48,439 nt of DNA from Marinobacter sp. (GCA_030457765.1 JAKDUK010000015.1:1-48439); one strand, 5' to 3'. Numbered from the stretch's first letter, positions 24,608 through 34,220 are shown. Notes: generated by a model from the sequence alone, not told the origin. Program-made: numbers and translations.

Positions 24608-25896
24608 ATAATAATACCAACGAAACCCAGGCTGATCCTTGCCTTCCGGGTGGCCTGTTGCCTCTCGAACAATGGACACTGCCGCAAACATCTGTGCACC
24701 GCTCGCTCAAGGATGCTATTCGCCACGCCCTTCAACAGTTGCGGGCAGGTATGTCTCAGACCGAAGAGCCTTTTGAAAGCATGGATCAACTGCCAGAGTT
24801 ATCTGGCACCCAGAAGAGCTGGTTGGTGCCGGAACCGGATTATTCAAGCCAGGCTACAGCCATTGCTTGCGAACTGAAGCGGGCACGAGCTGAGGGTTCG
24901 CTTAGCCGTGAAGTTGTTTGTCTGGTCGCCGCACCTTTTTCGGGTGTGGAACAGGCGCTTGCTCATTTTTCACAACCGGATCAGCTAGACTCGAGTGAAG
25001 CCAGTGGTGAAACATGGCGTGTGATTTCACCGCCAGATACCTTGTTGTTTGACTATCAGGCTGCGAGCGAGTGGTGGGATAAGCAAAATTTGTCTCTGCC
25101 GTGGGTGATTCCCGAGCTTTCAGATTTTTGGCTTCGGCGTTTATCGGGCTTGGCATTGATTAAGGAACTGTTTCGCCGGATCGCAAATGGCTCCGCAGGT
25201 GTTGGCATTGTGGGGTGCTCTAGCTGGTGTTGGCGGTATTGGGGGCATTACCTTGAGAATGCCCAGATGTCGCCCTTGTCACCGGCACCCATGGAGTCGG
25301 AGCGGCTGGGGGGCTGGTTTACGCATCGTGCGTCGGGCAATGGTAGATCACCTGTGATCGCAAGAATGACGGATGATGGCTCGTACGTGCTGCCACTAGC
25401 CGAAACAAGTGAAGCTGAAAAAGAAAATAGCAGTAAAAAACGTAAATACAGTACATTTTTGCGTGATCTGGCCGCCACCTCTCGCGGTAACCCCGGTGTG
25501 GCCTTAGCTATTTGGCAGAGATCCTTGCGAGCACGGCCGGATGATGACGCCAGCGTAGATGACGCGGATGAAAAAACAAAAAGACAGCACCGAACAGCAG
25601 ATTGCTGGGTGGTACCCTTAGCTCAGTTAAGCTTGCCGACCATGCCCCAGAGCCAAGAGAGTGTCACAGGCTTTGTGCTCCACGCCCTGTTGCTGCACAA
25701 CGGTCTTGATGAAGCGTCACTGGAGGCTGTTTCGGGTGTTTCTGGTTACCAACTGAGCCTGGTGCTGTCCCGCCTGAAGCGTGCCGAGCTCGTAATTTAT
25801 GATCAGTCTGATGAGCATTGGCGGGTAACCGCTATTGGCTACCCCACCGTGAGGCGCCATTTGCAGAGCTGGGGATTCCCGGTAGATCAATTTTAG
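24604..25896 (+). CDS. Hypothetical protein, possibly a degenerate AAA ATPase with winged-helix end
   Basis: I do not recognise a named family. The product is 430 aa starting at ATG 24604, which overlaps the rlmJ stop; a TTG five codons upstream is less likely. There is no signal peptide or membrane segment. The order resembles a STAND/AAA-type protein: PWVIPELSDFWLRRLSGLAL then GVGIVGCSSWCWRYW looks like Walker B and following strand regions, STFLRDLAATSRGNPGVALA like a lid, and the final 75 residues (FVLHALLLHNGLDEASLEAV through VTAIGYPTVRRHLQSWG) like a winged helix. No Walker A lysine motif is visible, so ATP binding is doubtful. It lies 9 nt before an MscS channel gene and may act with it. 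Confidence 0.75.
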   Translation: MNNNTNETQADPCLPGGLLPLEQWTLPQTSVHRSLKDAIRHALQQLRAGMSQTEEPFESMDQLPELSGTQKSWLVPEPDYSSQATAIACELKRARAEGSLSREVVCLVAAPFSGVEQALAHFSQPDQLDSSEASGETWRVISPPDTLLFDYQAASEWWDKQNLSLPWVIPELSDFWLRRLSGLALIKELFRRIANGSAGVGIVGCSSWCWRYWGHYLENAQMSPLSPAPMESERLGGWFTHRASGNGRSPVIARMTDDGSYVLPLAETSEAEKENSSKKRKYSTFLRDLAATSRGNPGVALAIWQRSLRARPDDDASVDDADEKTKRQHRTADCWVVPLAQLSLPTMPQSQESVTGFVLHALLLHNGLDEASLEAVSGVSGYQLSLVLSRLKRAELVIYDQSDEHWRVTAIGYPTVRRHLQSWGFPVDQF

Positions 25897-25905
25897 GAGC
25901 CAGCT

Positions 25906-26709
25906 ATGATGGATGATCTCGGAGTTAAGGAGGCCTTTGCCTCAATTACTGGGCAAGCGTTGCTCAAGGCTGTGCTCGTTGTATTGATCGCTTCTTTGAT
26001 TGTGCTAGCCATTCAGAAAATGCTGCCCCGGGTTGCGGAAAAGCTGGGAGGCAAGCCCCGGCTTTATCTGTTGGCTTCTGTGCCCTTGCTTCGTCTGTTG
26101 ATTATTTTAGCCACCATAGTGGTTGTGGTTCCCATACTGGTTGAGCCGTCCTTCGAGAACATGGTGGCCATCTTTGGCGCTCTCGCTTTGGCTCTTGGTT
26201 TTGCTTTTAAGGATTATGCCAACAGCCTGATTGCCGGCATTGTTACGCTGTACGAAATGCCCTACCGGCCCGGTGACTGGATCCAGGTGGATGGACAGTA
26301 CGGTGAGGTGAGATCCATAGGTGCCCGGGCTGCCGAGATTGTTACACCCGATGACACCGTTGTGATTGTTCCTCACAGCAAATTGTGGAACTCGTTGATC
26401 GCCAACGATAACGATGGCACCGACAATCTGATGTGTATCGCAGATTTTCATCTCGAGGCCAATCACGATGTTGGCCAAGTTAGGGAACTGCTTCGGGATG
26501 TTGCGTTTACCAGCCCGCGCACAAAAACCTGGCAGCCAGTGCAGGTGATTGTTTTTAATAAACCATGGGGTATGCACTACCGGCTGAAAGCTTATCCGTT
26601 TGCCCCCAAAGAGCAATTCCAGTTTATCTCCGAACTCACAGCGCGTGGTTCGGCAGAACTGGCACACCAAGGCGTGAGATTTGTGTCAGCGCCCGTGACA
26701 GGAAACTGA
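25906..26709 (+). CDS. MscS-family small-conductance mechanosensitive channel
   Basis: A 267-aa protein with three N-terminal hydrophobic helices followed by the MscS pore and beta domain. The pore-lining helix reads IFGALALALGFAFKDYANSL, and the beta domain starts VTLYEMPYRPGDWIQVDGQYGEVRSIGARAAEI, both typical. The length matches the minimal MscS type (E. coli MscS has 286 aa). It probably opens under membrane tension to release solutes during hypo-osmotic shock. AGGAG precedes the start by 6 nt, and the gene forms a unit with rlmJ and the hypothetical gene upstream. Confidence 0.92.
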   Translation: MMDDLGVKEAFASITGQALLKAVLVVLIASLIVLAIQKMLPRVAEKLGGKPRLYLLASVPLLRLLIILATIVVVVPILVEPSFENMVAIFGALALALGFAFKDYANSLIAGIVTLYEMPYRPGDWIQVDGQYGEVRSIGARAAEIVTPDDTVVIVPHSKLWNSLIANDNDGTDNLMCIADFHLEANHDVGQVRELLRDVAFTSPRTKTWQPVQVIVFNKPWGMHYRLKAYPFAPKEQFQFISELTARGSAELAHQGVRFVSAPVTGN

Positions 26710-26741
26710 ATCGCGGGGGGGAGGGGTTATGCCTACAATGC

Positions 26742-26765
26742 AAAAAGCCCCGCAGATGCGGGGCT
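26742..26765 (-). terminator. Rho-independent terminator of the DUF4168 gene
   Basis: The stem AGCCCCGCA (26746-26754) / TGCGGGGCT (26757-26765) is followed on the minus strand by a run of T (complement of 26742-26746). As it lies between convergent genes it may also slow transcription from mscS. Confidence 0.82.
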
Positions 26766-26801
26766 AAACTGACGAACAGCTTGTCCGGCTTCGACTGCTG
26801 T

Positions 26802-27200
26802 TTACATCAACGCTTCAATACGGTTACGAACCTTTGGCTCGCTGCTGTAGGCGGTGGCGATAGCGTTGTAGGTGGGAATATCCATGTTTGCATCCTCGAT
26901 AACCGACACCATCTCATCATTGGCTTTCATCTGCAGTTCCTGTGCCTTTTCCTGAGAGTCAGCCCCTTCAATTTTTTCGATGTACTCTTCGCGCACCTCG
27001 GTAATGCCTTCTTGCGCCGAGATAAATTGCTTCAATTCTGCGTCGGAATAGTTGGTGTTTTGAGTTCCTGCCGCGGCCGGGTTGGAGTAGCCGCTGGAAT
27101 CTCCGGCAGCTGCCGGGCTTTGTTGGTTCTGCTGAGCCATGGCTGGGCCAGCTGCAAGTAGGGCAAGGGATGCGGTAATGGATACAAGTAGCTTATTCAT
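26802..27200 (-). CDS. DUF4168 periplasmic protein
   Basis: A small secreted protein of 132 aa with a Sec signal peptide (MNKLLVSITASLALLAAGPA, cleavage after AMA). A Gln/Ala/Ser-rich linker follows, then the DUF4168 domain from about residue 50: YSDAELKQFISAQEGITEVR and AIATAYSSEPKVRNRIEAL. The domain is helical and of unknown function, common in proteobacteria and cyanobacteria. The ATG is preceded by AGGAG-type sequence (CAGGAGACGTTAATT). It is monocistronic, with a clear terminator. Confidence 0.88.
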   Translation of the reverse strand: MNKLLVSITASLALLAAGPAMAQQNQQSPAAAGDSSGYSNPAAAGTQNTNYSDAELKQFISAQEGITEVREEYIEKIEGADSQEKAQELQMKANDEMVSVIEDANMDIPTYNAIATAYSSEPKVRNRIEALM

Positions 27201-27390
27201 AATTAACGTCTCCTGTTACGTTTGCAGTCACTATAGAACTATCAAGTGTCGTGCCAGGTTGTTTGTATTTTAATTTATTGTTTTAAATCAGATATGTACG
27301 ATTATTTTCTGATTAAACTCAGGTAATAAGGGTTGAGGCGAAATGCCACATGTGGCAAAAGAGTGTGGCAGTTATGTCATTGGAGACAGA

Positions 27391-28863
27391 ATGAAACCTT
27401 CTTTGAGAAGCGCCGGGCACGTCATCGGGTCGATACAACTAACCCTGGTGCTGAGTATTGTTGTGCCTTTACTCGTTATCAGTGGCCTGGCTATATATCT
27501 GGGTTTTGGCGCTGTAGAGCGGGCTTTGAATGATCGCTTACAGGAAGATCTGGAGCTGGTCGCCCGGGCTGCCAGTGGCCCACTTTCCCGGGCAATGCAA
27601 GAGAAAGACGAACTGGTGGTTGGCGACTCTCTGAAATCAATTTTCCGAATTGGCCGGGTTTCAGGGGCGTCGGTATTTGATAAAGATGGCGCGAGAATTG
27701 CCAGTCTGGGTCTTGCCGACACAGATGTGGGGAACAGCGCCAGCGCTGAGCAGGTTATTAACAGCGGTGAGCTTGGGGGCGCCTTTCGCAGGGTCGACGG
27801 GCAGTCAGTGTTCTCTCACTTTACGCCTCTGGTAGCTAATGACGGTCGAATACAGGGGTTGTTGCAAATCACCCGAAGGCGCAGTGATTTCCATGAACTA
27901 CTAGCTTCGAGCCGCCTGTGGGCAGTGTCTATTTGGTCGGCGCTGGCGATAACCGTCATTTTGGTGGTAGTGCTTGGGCATTATGGTGCGGTTGGCCGCC
28001 ATGTGAGCAGGCTATTAAGTACGATGGATGAGTTGGCCCCCGGGCATTGGCGACCTGATGCGGAGCCATCGGGCCCTCGTGAGTTGCGAAAAATATACGG
28101 CGGCGTTCAAGACATGGGTGAGCGCATGGCCCTGGCGGAAGAGGAAATAAAGCAGCGTGCGGAGAAAGAACGCCAACTTGCCGAGCGACTGGAATATCAG
28201 GAAAAAATAGCCATGATCGGTCGCGTGGCTGGTGGTGTGGCTCACGAACTGGGCGCGCCGTTAAATGTGATTCAGGGGCGCGCAGATATTCTGTCACGGC
28301 ATGAGCTCACCGGGGAACAGCGCCGCCAATTGGATGATATTGGCTACCAGGTAGGTCGGATGACCACCATTATTCAGCAGTTGTTGGACTGCTTCCGCCA
28401 CGTACCGGATTCAAGAAGGCCTGTCAGTCTGGATACGGTTCTGACCAATGTGCTGGATCGTGCCGGAGAGGATCAAAAATGTCGCGGCAAACGCCTGCTG
28501 AGCACTGGCCTTGAAGTAGATGCCAGGGTGAGGGCAGAGCCGGTGAGGTTAGAGCTGGCATGCCTTAATGTGGTGCGTAATGCCTGCCAGGCAGCACATT
28601 CTGAAGTTGTTTTGTCCCTGCGCCATAGCCAGAGCGAATGGGAAGTGCGAATAGATGACGATGGCCCAGGTATAGCTGCCGAAAATCGGGAAGCTGTGTT
28701 TGAACCGTTTTACAGCACAAGGCCGGCGGGAGAGGGTACTGGCCTTGGGTTAGCGGTGGTTAACAGTGTATTGAAAGAACATGGTGGCCGAATTGACATT
28801 GGGACCAACGACGCAGGAGGCTGCAGAATGAGCCTGTTTTGGCCGATGGAGGCAATGACATGA
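27391..28863 (+). CDS. Sensor histidine kinase, partner of the NtrC-type regulator downstream
   Basis: A 490-aa membrane kinase. ATG 27391 is chosen over one at 27343 because GGAG lies 5 nt upstream. The layout is TM1 (about 14-38), an extracytoplasmic sensor of about 135 residues, TM2 (about 175-198), a HAMP-like linker and coiled coil, HisKA with the phospho-acceptor His285 in GGVAHELGAPLN, and HATPase_c with N box NVVRNACQAA, G1 DDDGPGIA and G2 GEGTGLGLAVV. It probably controls the sigma-54 regulator whose start codon overlaps its stop. The signal is unknown. Confidence 0.93.
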   Translation: MKPSLRSAGHVIGSIQLTLVLSIVVPLLVISGLAIYLGFGAVERALNDRLQEDLELVARAASGPLSRAMQEKDELVVGDSLKSIFRIGRVSGASVFDKDGARIASLGLADTDVGNSASAEQVINSGELGGAFRRVDGQSVFSHFTPLVANDGRIQGLLQITRRRSDFHELLASSRLWAVSIWSALAITVILVVVLGHYGAVGRHVSRLLSTMDELAPGHWRPDAEPSGPRELRKIYGGVQDMGERMALAEEEIKQRAEKERQLAERLEYQEKIAMIGRVAGGVAHELGAPLNVIQGRADILSRHELTGEQRRQLDDIGYQVGRMTTIIQQLLDCFRHVPDSRRPVSLDTVLTNVLDRAGEDQKCRGKRLLSTGLEVDARVRAEPVRLELACLNVVRNACQAAHSEVVLSLRHSQSEWEVRIDDDGPGIAAENREAVFEPFYSTRPAGEGTGLGLAVVNSVLKEHGGRIDIGTNDAGGCRMSLFWPMEAMT

Positions 28864-30302
28864 GCGAGTGCAAAGCAACCATACTGCTGCTGGAAGATGA
28901 TGCCAGCCTGGGCCTGTTGTTAAGCGAAGAGCTTGAGTTGGATGGCTACCGGGTAATTCGCGCCGGCACGGTAAGCGAGGGTTGCCAGCTGCTCGCCACA
29001 GAAACACCGGATTTGGTTGTTTCGGATCTGCGCCTGCCGGATGGCGATGGGCTGGAGCTGCTTAAAGCCACTCAAACAGATGGGCATAGCCTGCCATTCA
29101 TTATTATTACCGCGTTCGGAACGGTGGATCAGGCAGTTGATGCCTTGAAGGCCGGTGCGGATGATTTTCTTACCAAGCCGCTGTCCACCGATCACCTGCG
29201 CCTGAAAATACGCCGCTTGCTGACTCAGGCGGATCTCTCACGGCAGTTACAGCAGTTTCTTGCTCACAATGGCGCCGGCGATTCGCTTGGCCTGATTGGT
29301 GAACATGAAAGCATGGTTCGGCTGCGCACAGAGATTCGCCAGATTGCCCGTAGTGATGCTGCGGTGTTGGTGTGTGGCGAAAGTGGAACAGGTAAAGAGC
29401 TTGTGGCCAGGGCAATTCACCGAGCCAGTGCGCGCGATTCCAAGCCATTTGTGGCGGTTAATTGTGCCGGGATTCCCGGAGAACTGATGGAAAGCGAGTT
29501 TTTTGGTCATGAGGCAGGGGCATTCACCGGCGCCCGTCAGGCCCGCAAAGGTCTTTTTGCTGAAGCCCATGGCGGCACTTTGTTGCTGGACGAGATTGGC
29601 GAAATGCCCCTGGGCTTGCAGGCAAAGCTGCTTCGGGTATTGCAAGAAGGCATGGTGAAACCGGTTGGCTCAGACCGGGAGGAACCGGTGGACGTGCGAA
29701 TTCTGGCGGCAACCCACGTGGACTTGCTAAAGGCTGTGCGGGAGGGAAGCTTCCGCGAGGATCTTTACTACCGGTTGGAAACCCTGAGCCTGCGCATTCC
29801 TCCACTTCGGGAGCGTGGTGATGACGTTGATCTGTTAGCCATGCATTTTGTCAGGGAGGCAGCGCGGCGACATCAGCGCGGGTTCCTGAAACTTAGTGAG
29901 GTGAGTGCCCGCACCCTGATGGACTACCCGTTCCCCGGGAATGTCCGCGAACTGGGTAGTGCAATCGAAAGGGCGGTTACCTTCTGTGAGGGCGATACTA
30001 TTCAGCCCGACCATTTGCCTGAACGCATCCGGAAGCGCCAGAGCGGTGACGCTAGCTCTCAAACCACTCGCACTGAGGGTAATATTTCTGAATGGCCCAC
30101 ACTGGATAATTTGCAGCAAGGCTATGTGCGAGAAGTGATGCAGGCTGTAAACGGCAATAAACGCCGCGCCGCACAAATTTTGGGTATTAATCGGCGCACG
30201 TTATACCGTTGGCTGGCTGCGAATGAGCCAGATGAAGAAGGGCGCGACGAACGTTATTCTGAACGCAGCAGGGCACGAGACTATTCGGGAGTGCCGGAAT
30301 GA
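28860..30302 (+). CDS. Sigma-54-dependent response regulator (NtrC family)
   Basis: A 480-aa transcription activator starting at ATG 28860 (GGAGG 7 nt upstream, ATGA overlap with the kinase). Domains: receiver (about 7-120) with acidic pocket EDD, phospho-acceptor Asp56 and Lys106; AAA+ domain with Walker A GESGTGKE (173-180), the sigma-54 contact loop GAFTGA (220-225) and Walker B LLLDEIGEM; Fis-type HTH near the end (RAAQILGINRRTLYRWL). When phosphorylated it should drive open-complex formation by sigma-54 RNA polymerase. The target genes are unknown. The DMT transporter overlapping its stop is an obvious candidate for a linked function. Confidence 0.94.
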   Translation: MSECKATILLLEDDASLGLLLSEELELDGYRVIRAGTVSEGCQLLATETPDLVVSDLRLPDGDGLELLKATQTDGHSLPFIIITAFGTVDQAVDALKAGADDFLTKPLSTDHLRLKIRRLLTQADLSRQLQQFLAHNGAGDSLGLIGEHESMVRLRTEIRQIARSDAAVLVCGESGTGKELVARAIHRASARDSKPFVAVNCAGIPGELMESEFFGHEAGAFTGARQARKGLFAEAHGGTLLLDEIGEMPLGLQAKLLRVLQEGMVKPVGSDREEPVDVRILAATHVDLLKAVREGSFREDLYYRLETLSLRIPPLRERGDDVDLLAMHFVREAARRHQRGFLKLSEVSARTLMDYPFPGNVRELGSAIERAVTFCEGDTIQPDHLPERIRKRQSGDASSQTTRTEGNISEWPTLDNLQQGYVREVMQAVNGNKRRAAQILGINRRTLYRWLAANEPDEEGRDERYSERSRARDYSGVPE

Positions 30303-31207
30303 AAAATCAGAAAACAGCCATGTTGTATGGGCTGGGTACTGTTCTGCTTTGGTCTACTGTAGCGACAGCTTTCAAACTTGCGCTTGCTGATCTGGCGCCT
30401 GTGCAGATGCTGCTAATTGCCTGTACTGCATCTGTGGTTGTTATGGCAATTATCCTGGTATTGCAAAAGCGCTGGCACCTGGTTTTTTCACTGCAAAAAA
30501 AGCAATACGTTCAATCGTTTGGCATGGGGCTAATCAATCCGTGCCTGTATTATTTTTTCCTTTTTGGTGCGTTTGACCGGCTGCCAGCTCAGGAGGCCCA
30601 GCCGTTAAATTACACTTGGGCGCTGGTTTTGGCTTATCTCTCCGTGCCCTTTCTGGGGCATCGCCTTCGCAAGCTGGATATTCTGGCAGGCCTGGTGTGT
30701 TACGCCGGCGTGGTGGTGATCGCTACCAGGGGAGCGGTGACCACATTGAGTTTCTCCGACCCTTTGGGTGTTGCTCTGGCTATTGGCAGCACTCTGGTGT
30801 GGGCTTCTTACTGGATTATTGCTACCCGCGATACCCGAGACCCGGTTGTAGGTCTGTTTCTTAATTTTCTGTTCGGACTTCCTGTCATTGTGCTGATTTG
30901 CTGGTGGACTGAAGGGCTGGCATTACCCGTTACGGGTTCGCTGGCGGCGGCCGTGTATGTTGGCGTGTTCGAGATGGGCATAGCCTTTGTGCTCTGGTCT
31001 TATGCCATGAAGAAGGCAGAAAACACGTCCAAAGTAAGCAACCTGATCTTTATTTCGCCGTTTCTGTCACTTGTGTTCATATATTTTATTCTTGGCGAAC
31101 AGATTTTGCCGTCTACCTATGTTGGTTTGGTGCTTATCATGGTGGGGCTATGGTTGCAGCAAAAAAAGACCAAGGCACGTGAACAGGCACTGCAAGATGG
31201 CCAGTAA
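30299..31207 (+). CDS. DMT-superfamily transporter (EamA domains)
   Basis: A 302-aa membrane protein with ten predicted helices arranged as two EamA repeats. The first repeat shows [20 protein letters not shown], the second [20 protein letters not shown], and the end of the second repeat has [20 protein letters not shown], a typical EamA motif. It probably exports a metabolite such as an amino acid; the substrate is not readable. Its start overlaps the regulator stop by 4 nt. A GIY-YIG gene overlaps its end by 11 nt. Confidence 0.9.
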   Translation: MKNQKTAMLYGLGTVLLWSTVATAFKLALADLAPVQMLLIACTASVVVMAIILVLQKRWHLVFSLQKKQYVQSFGMGLINPCLYYFFLFGAFDRLPAQEAQPLNYTWALVLAYLSVPFLGHRLRKLDILAGLVCYAGVVVIATRGAVTTLSFSDPLGVALAIGSTLVWASYWIIATRDTRDPVVGLFLNFLFGLPVIVLICWWTEGLALPVTGSLAAAVYVGVFEMGIAFVLWSYAMKKAENTSKVSNLIFISPFLSLVFIYFILGEQILPSTYVGLVLIMVGLWLQQKKTKAREQALQDGQ

Positions 31208-31475
31208 CTGGTTTGTTTATATGGTGCGCACTGCCAGTGGTGCGCTTTATACGGGTATCACCACCGATGTACCCCGTCGCTTTGGCGAGCACCAGGCCGG
31301 CGCTCCTAAGGGGGCGCGAAGCCTGAGGGGTAAAGGCCCGTTGGAGCTGGTTTTTTATTCGCCGGCAGGTGACCGTAGCAGGGCATCAAAGTTGGAGTGG
31401 CATATCAAACAGTGGCCAAGGCAACGCAAGGAGGCGCTTGTGTTGGGCACGCTCAGCCTGGCAGATGTCTTCTGA
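31197..31475 (+). CDS. GIY-YIG nuclease-superfamily protein (UPF0213/YhbQ-like)
   Basis: A protein of 92 aa starting at ATG 31197, within the end of the DMT gene. The fold signature is clear: [20 protein letters not shown] supplies the VYM/YTG form of GIY-YIG, followed by the conserved Arg in VPRRFGEH and by [14 protein letters not shown], then the Glu in [11 protein letters not shown]. Stand-alone proteins of this type (E. coli YhbQ) have weak or uncertain nuclease activity; a role in DNA repair or processing is possible but not proven. Its last 23 nt overlap the end of the convergent hydrolase gene. Confidence 0.9.
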   Translation: MASNWFVYMVRTASGALYTGITTDVPRRFGEHQAGAPKGARSLRGKGPLELVFYSPAGDRSRASKLEWHIKQWPRQRKEALVLGTLSLADVF

Positions 31476-32346
31476 CATACTCGCCTGCGCTTGTCACAGC
31501 CGCCGTGGCTCTGTGTAGTTGCCCGCTATGAACCTGGAATACGTGCCAAAGGCCGTTGAATATCTCAAACTGAGTTTTCACGCCGGCCGCACGCGCCGCG
31601 CTCGCAAGTCGTTCGGCGTCGTTGAGCAGGATTTCCTGGCTTCCAACCTGAATCAGCAGTGGTGGCAAACCCAGGAAGTTCCCGAATATAGGTGAAAGTA
31701 GGGGATTGCGCAGGGATTCCTCACCGGCGTAAAGTGTTGCAGCTTTTGCTGTCCAGCGTGCTTGCAGTACCGGTTCGCACGTTGGTGAATACAGGGTTTC
31801 CTGGGTCAAATCCGTCCAGGGTGAAAAAACCGTAAGGGAGGCAGGCAGGGGTTGATTGCGGTCACGCAAGCGCATCGCCAGTGAGATGGCCAGGCCACCG
31901 CCGGCAGAATCGCCAGCGATGCCTATTTGCTCAGGTGCAAACCCTTCCTCAATTAACGCCTGCCAGGCCGCTTCTGCGTCGTCTAGCGCAGCGGGAAAAG
32001 GGTGTTCAGGCGCAAGGCGGTAGTCCAATGCAACCACCATGCACCTGCTTGCTTTGGCGAGGTGCCCGGAAAGCCCCTTGTGGGTTGCAGCGGATCCAAC
32101 AATGTAGCCGCCGCCGTGCAAATACAGCACTGCGCCGCGTGTGGCTTGGCCAAATGAGCTTTTGATGACAGGCCTGCCCGCTAGTGTGTCGGCCTGAAAT
32201 CGGCAGCCACGGGGTGGAATTGAGCTCCGGTAGGCCTGGCTAATAAGTGTGCGTTGAACGGAAACCGGTATGGCCGGGTGAAGTGCTGGCCTGACCAAAC
32301 GGTTCATGGTCTGACGCAGTGTGGTTTCAAGAAGATGTTGCAACAT
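31453..32346 (-). CDS. Alpha/beta hydrolase, hormone-sensitive-lipase family esterase
   Basis: A 297-aa esterase/lipase. The HSL-family oxyanion motif HGGG ([18 protein letters not shown]) and the nucleophile elbow GDSAGG ([17 protein letters not shown]) are present. The other triad members are probably the Asp in LLNDAERL and the His in GLWHVFQV. The [16 protein letters not shown] element is the conserved segment between them. No signal peptide is seen. It may hydrolyse short- to medium-chain esters. Its 3' end overlaps the convergent GIY-YIG gene by 23 nt, and it diverges from another hydrolase 79 bp away. Confidence 0.9.
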   Translation of the reverse strand: MLQHLLETTLRQTMNRLVRPALHPAIPVSVQRTLISQAYRSSIPPRGCRFQADTLAGRPVIKSSFGQATRGAVLYLHGGGYIVGSAATHKGLSGHLAKASRCMVVALDYRLAPEHPFPAALDDAEAAWQALIEEGFAPEQIGIAGDSAGGGLAISLAMRLRDRNQPLPASLTVFSPWTDLTQETLYSPTCEPVLQARWTAKAATLYAGEESLRNPLLSPIFGNFLGLPPLLIQVGSQEILLNDAERLASAARAAGVKTQFEIFNGLWHVFQVHSGQLHRATAAVTSAGEYVRRHLPG

Positions 32347-32425
32347 CTGTGTTATGCCCCCGCTATGGGTTAGGATTGCGCATCAACATTCGTATTATCT
32401 ATACATGACAGGCGTTTAACTCTAC

Positions 32426-33442
32426 GTGTACTGGAAAACAGATACCATAGAAATACCAAACTGGGATCGTGGATCCTTGTTGAACAGGCTTGAGCCATTT
32501 GATCCGCAAGAGCGAAGAGAGCTCAGCGAAGAAATGGTAGCCTACTGCCGTTTTTATGGCCTTGACCTCTGGGTCGAACACCCGGAAGTTGAATATCATC
32601 AGGGCTATGTAACGGCGGATCAGCATGATGTCATGGTGCATTATTTCCGGCTGCCGAAACCTGGTGTGCAGCGAGGCACAGTGTTCATTCTGCATGGCTA
32701 TTTTGATCATGTGGGTTTGTATAGCCAGTTGATTGATCGTTGCCTGACGGCCGGTTTTGATGTGCTGGCGTATGACCAGCCGGGTCATGGGCTTTCCAGC
32801 GGAACACCGGCGGCAATTGGCAGTTTTCTGGAGTACCAGGGGGTGCTGTCAGAAGTGCTGACCTATGTTCGCGACAAGGTGTGTGGGCCATGGTTTGCGG
32901 TTGGCCAGAGTACTGGCGGTGGCATATTGATTGACTACCTGCTGTCGAACCACCACACACAGGAAACATCGGAGTTTCAAAAAGTGGTCTTGCTGGCGCC
33001 ACTGGTTCGGCCGGCCGGCTGGTTGGGTGCGAAAGTACTGCACACCTTGGCAAAGCCGTTTCTTACGCGTTGGCAGCGGGCATTTTCCGCAAACAGTGGT
33101 AATACACGTTTTTTGCGCTTCCTGCGGGATCGCGATCCGCTGCAGGCAAGAGCCGTTCATGTAGATTGGGTGAGCGCGCTTCGCACATGGATTCCGCATA
33201 TTGAATCTGCCCGCCCGGTTAACTTCCCGGTAACGGTTGTTCAGGGCGAAAAAGATCAAACGGTCGACTGGCAGCACAATCTGAGAATTATCCGGAACAA
33301 GTTTTCATCGGTAAAAGAAGTGAAAATCGCCGATGGTCGGCACCACTTGGTGAACGAAGCTAAAGATCTACAAGCAACCGTGTTCAATACGGTTATTGAC
33401 ACGTTTGAAGACACAACCGCAGACGCCCCTGAAGACTCCTGA
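32426..33442 (+). CDS. Alpha/beta hydrolase, monoacylglycerol-lipase-like
   Basis: A 338-aa serine hydrolase of the Hydrolase_4 (monoglyceride lipase-like) group. Seen are the oxyanion strand TVFILHGYFDHVGLY, the AYDQPGHGLS motif, the nucleophile elbow GQSTGG, the acid strand VTVVQGEKDQTVDW and the His region KIADGRHHLVNE. The start is taken as GTG 32426; the ribosome-binding site is poor and a later ATG (32534) cannot be excluded. The N-terminal 75 residues precede the fold and are unusual in having many aromatic and acidic residues. It may act on lipid storage esters; the substrate is unknown. Confidence 0.87.
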   Translation: MYWKTDTIEIPNWDRGSLLNRLEPFDPQERRELSEEMVAYCRFYGLDLWVEHPEVEYHQGYVTADQHDVMVHYFRLPKPGVQRGTVFILHGYFDHVGLYSQLIDRCLTAGFDVLAYDQPGHGLSSGTPAAIGSFLEYQGVLSEVLTYVRDKVCGPWFAVGQSTGGGILIDYLLSNHHTQETSEFQKVVLLAPLVRPAGWLGAKVLHTLAKPFLTRWQRAFSANSGNTRFLRFLRDRDPLQARAVHVDWVSALRTWIPHIESARPVNFPVTVVQGEKDQTVDWQHNLRIIRNKFSSVKEVKIADGRHHLVNEAKDLQATVFNTVIDTFEDTTADAPEDS

Positions 33443-33523
33443 CACCATGATGGAAAGGGTCAGGATATTGAGGCTCGAAGCTTGAAAGGCGCCTGCAGAA
33501 AAAACCAACCACAGGAGAACTCT

Positions 33524-34180
33524 GTGAAGAAAACGATGCTTGCAGTAGCAGTGACGACCATGAGCCTTGCCGGTTGTATGACCTACGACCCATACACCGA
33601 TGAAGAAAAGACGTCGAGCGCTACCAAAGGTAGCATTGTTGGCGCGATTGGTGGTGCAGCTATAGGTGCTGCAACCTCAAGCAAAAGCGACCGGGGTAAA
33701 GGTGCCCTGATCGGTGCGGCAGGTGGCGCAGCTGTCGGCGGCGGCATCGGCTATTATATGGATCGTCAGGAAGCAGAGTTGAGACACAAGCTTAAAGGCA
33801 CAGGTGTCCGTGTTGTTCGTAACGGCGATGAAATAGAGCTCATTATGCCTGGCAACATCACCTTCGAGCTGGACCAAACGTCCATACGCCCGGGTTTTAC
33901 AGATACCCTGGAATCGGTCGCGCTGGTGGTAAAAGAGTTCGACAAAACCGCTATACAGATAGAAGGTCATACTGACAGCTCCGGCGCGGATAGCTATAAC
34001 CAGTTGCTGAGTGAGCGCCGCGCAGGCACGGTTCGGGACTTCCTGCTTAACCAGGGCATCGAGCCCAAGCGCACCCGGGCCGTGGGCTACGGTGAGCGTT
34101 ATCCTATTGCCTCTAACGACAGTGCTGGCGGCCGTGAGCAGAACCGCCGGGTTGAGCTAACGCTGGTCCCTACAGAATAA
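33524..34180 (+). CDS. OmpA-family lipoprotein with glycine zipper (YiaD-like)
   Basis: A 218-aa outer-membrane lipoprotein. The start is GTG 33524 (AGGAG 6 nt upstream), giving MKKTMLAVAVTTMSLAGC with lipobox LAGC. Residues 38-80 hold a glycine zipper (GSIVGAIGGAAIGAA, later GGAAVGGGIGYYMDRQEAEL). The C-terminal 110 residues are an OmpA-like peptidoglycan-binding domain, with IEGHTDSSGADSYNQLLSER and the RAVGYGERYPIASNDSAGGR loop, including the Asp and Arg expected to bind diaminopimelate. It links the outer membrane to the cell wall. It has its own terminator. Confidence 0.92.
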   Translation: MKKTMLAVAVTTMSLAGCMTYDPYTDEEKTSSATKGSIVGAIGGAAIGAATSSKSDRGKGALIGAAGGAAVGGGIGYYMDRQEAELRHKLKGTGVRVVRNGDEIELIMPGNITFELDQTSIRPGFTDTLESVALVVKEFDKTAIQIEGHTDSSGADSYNQLLSERRAGTVRDFLLNQGIEPKRTRAVGYGERYPIASNDSAGGREQNRRVELTLVPTE

Positions 34181-34220
34181 GTTCAAGCCAGTCTGAAGTG
34201 CCGGCTTTGACCGGCCATAA

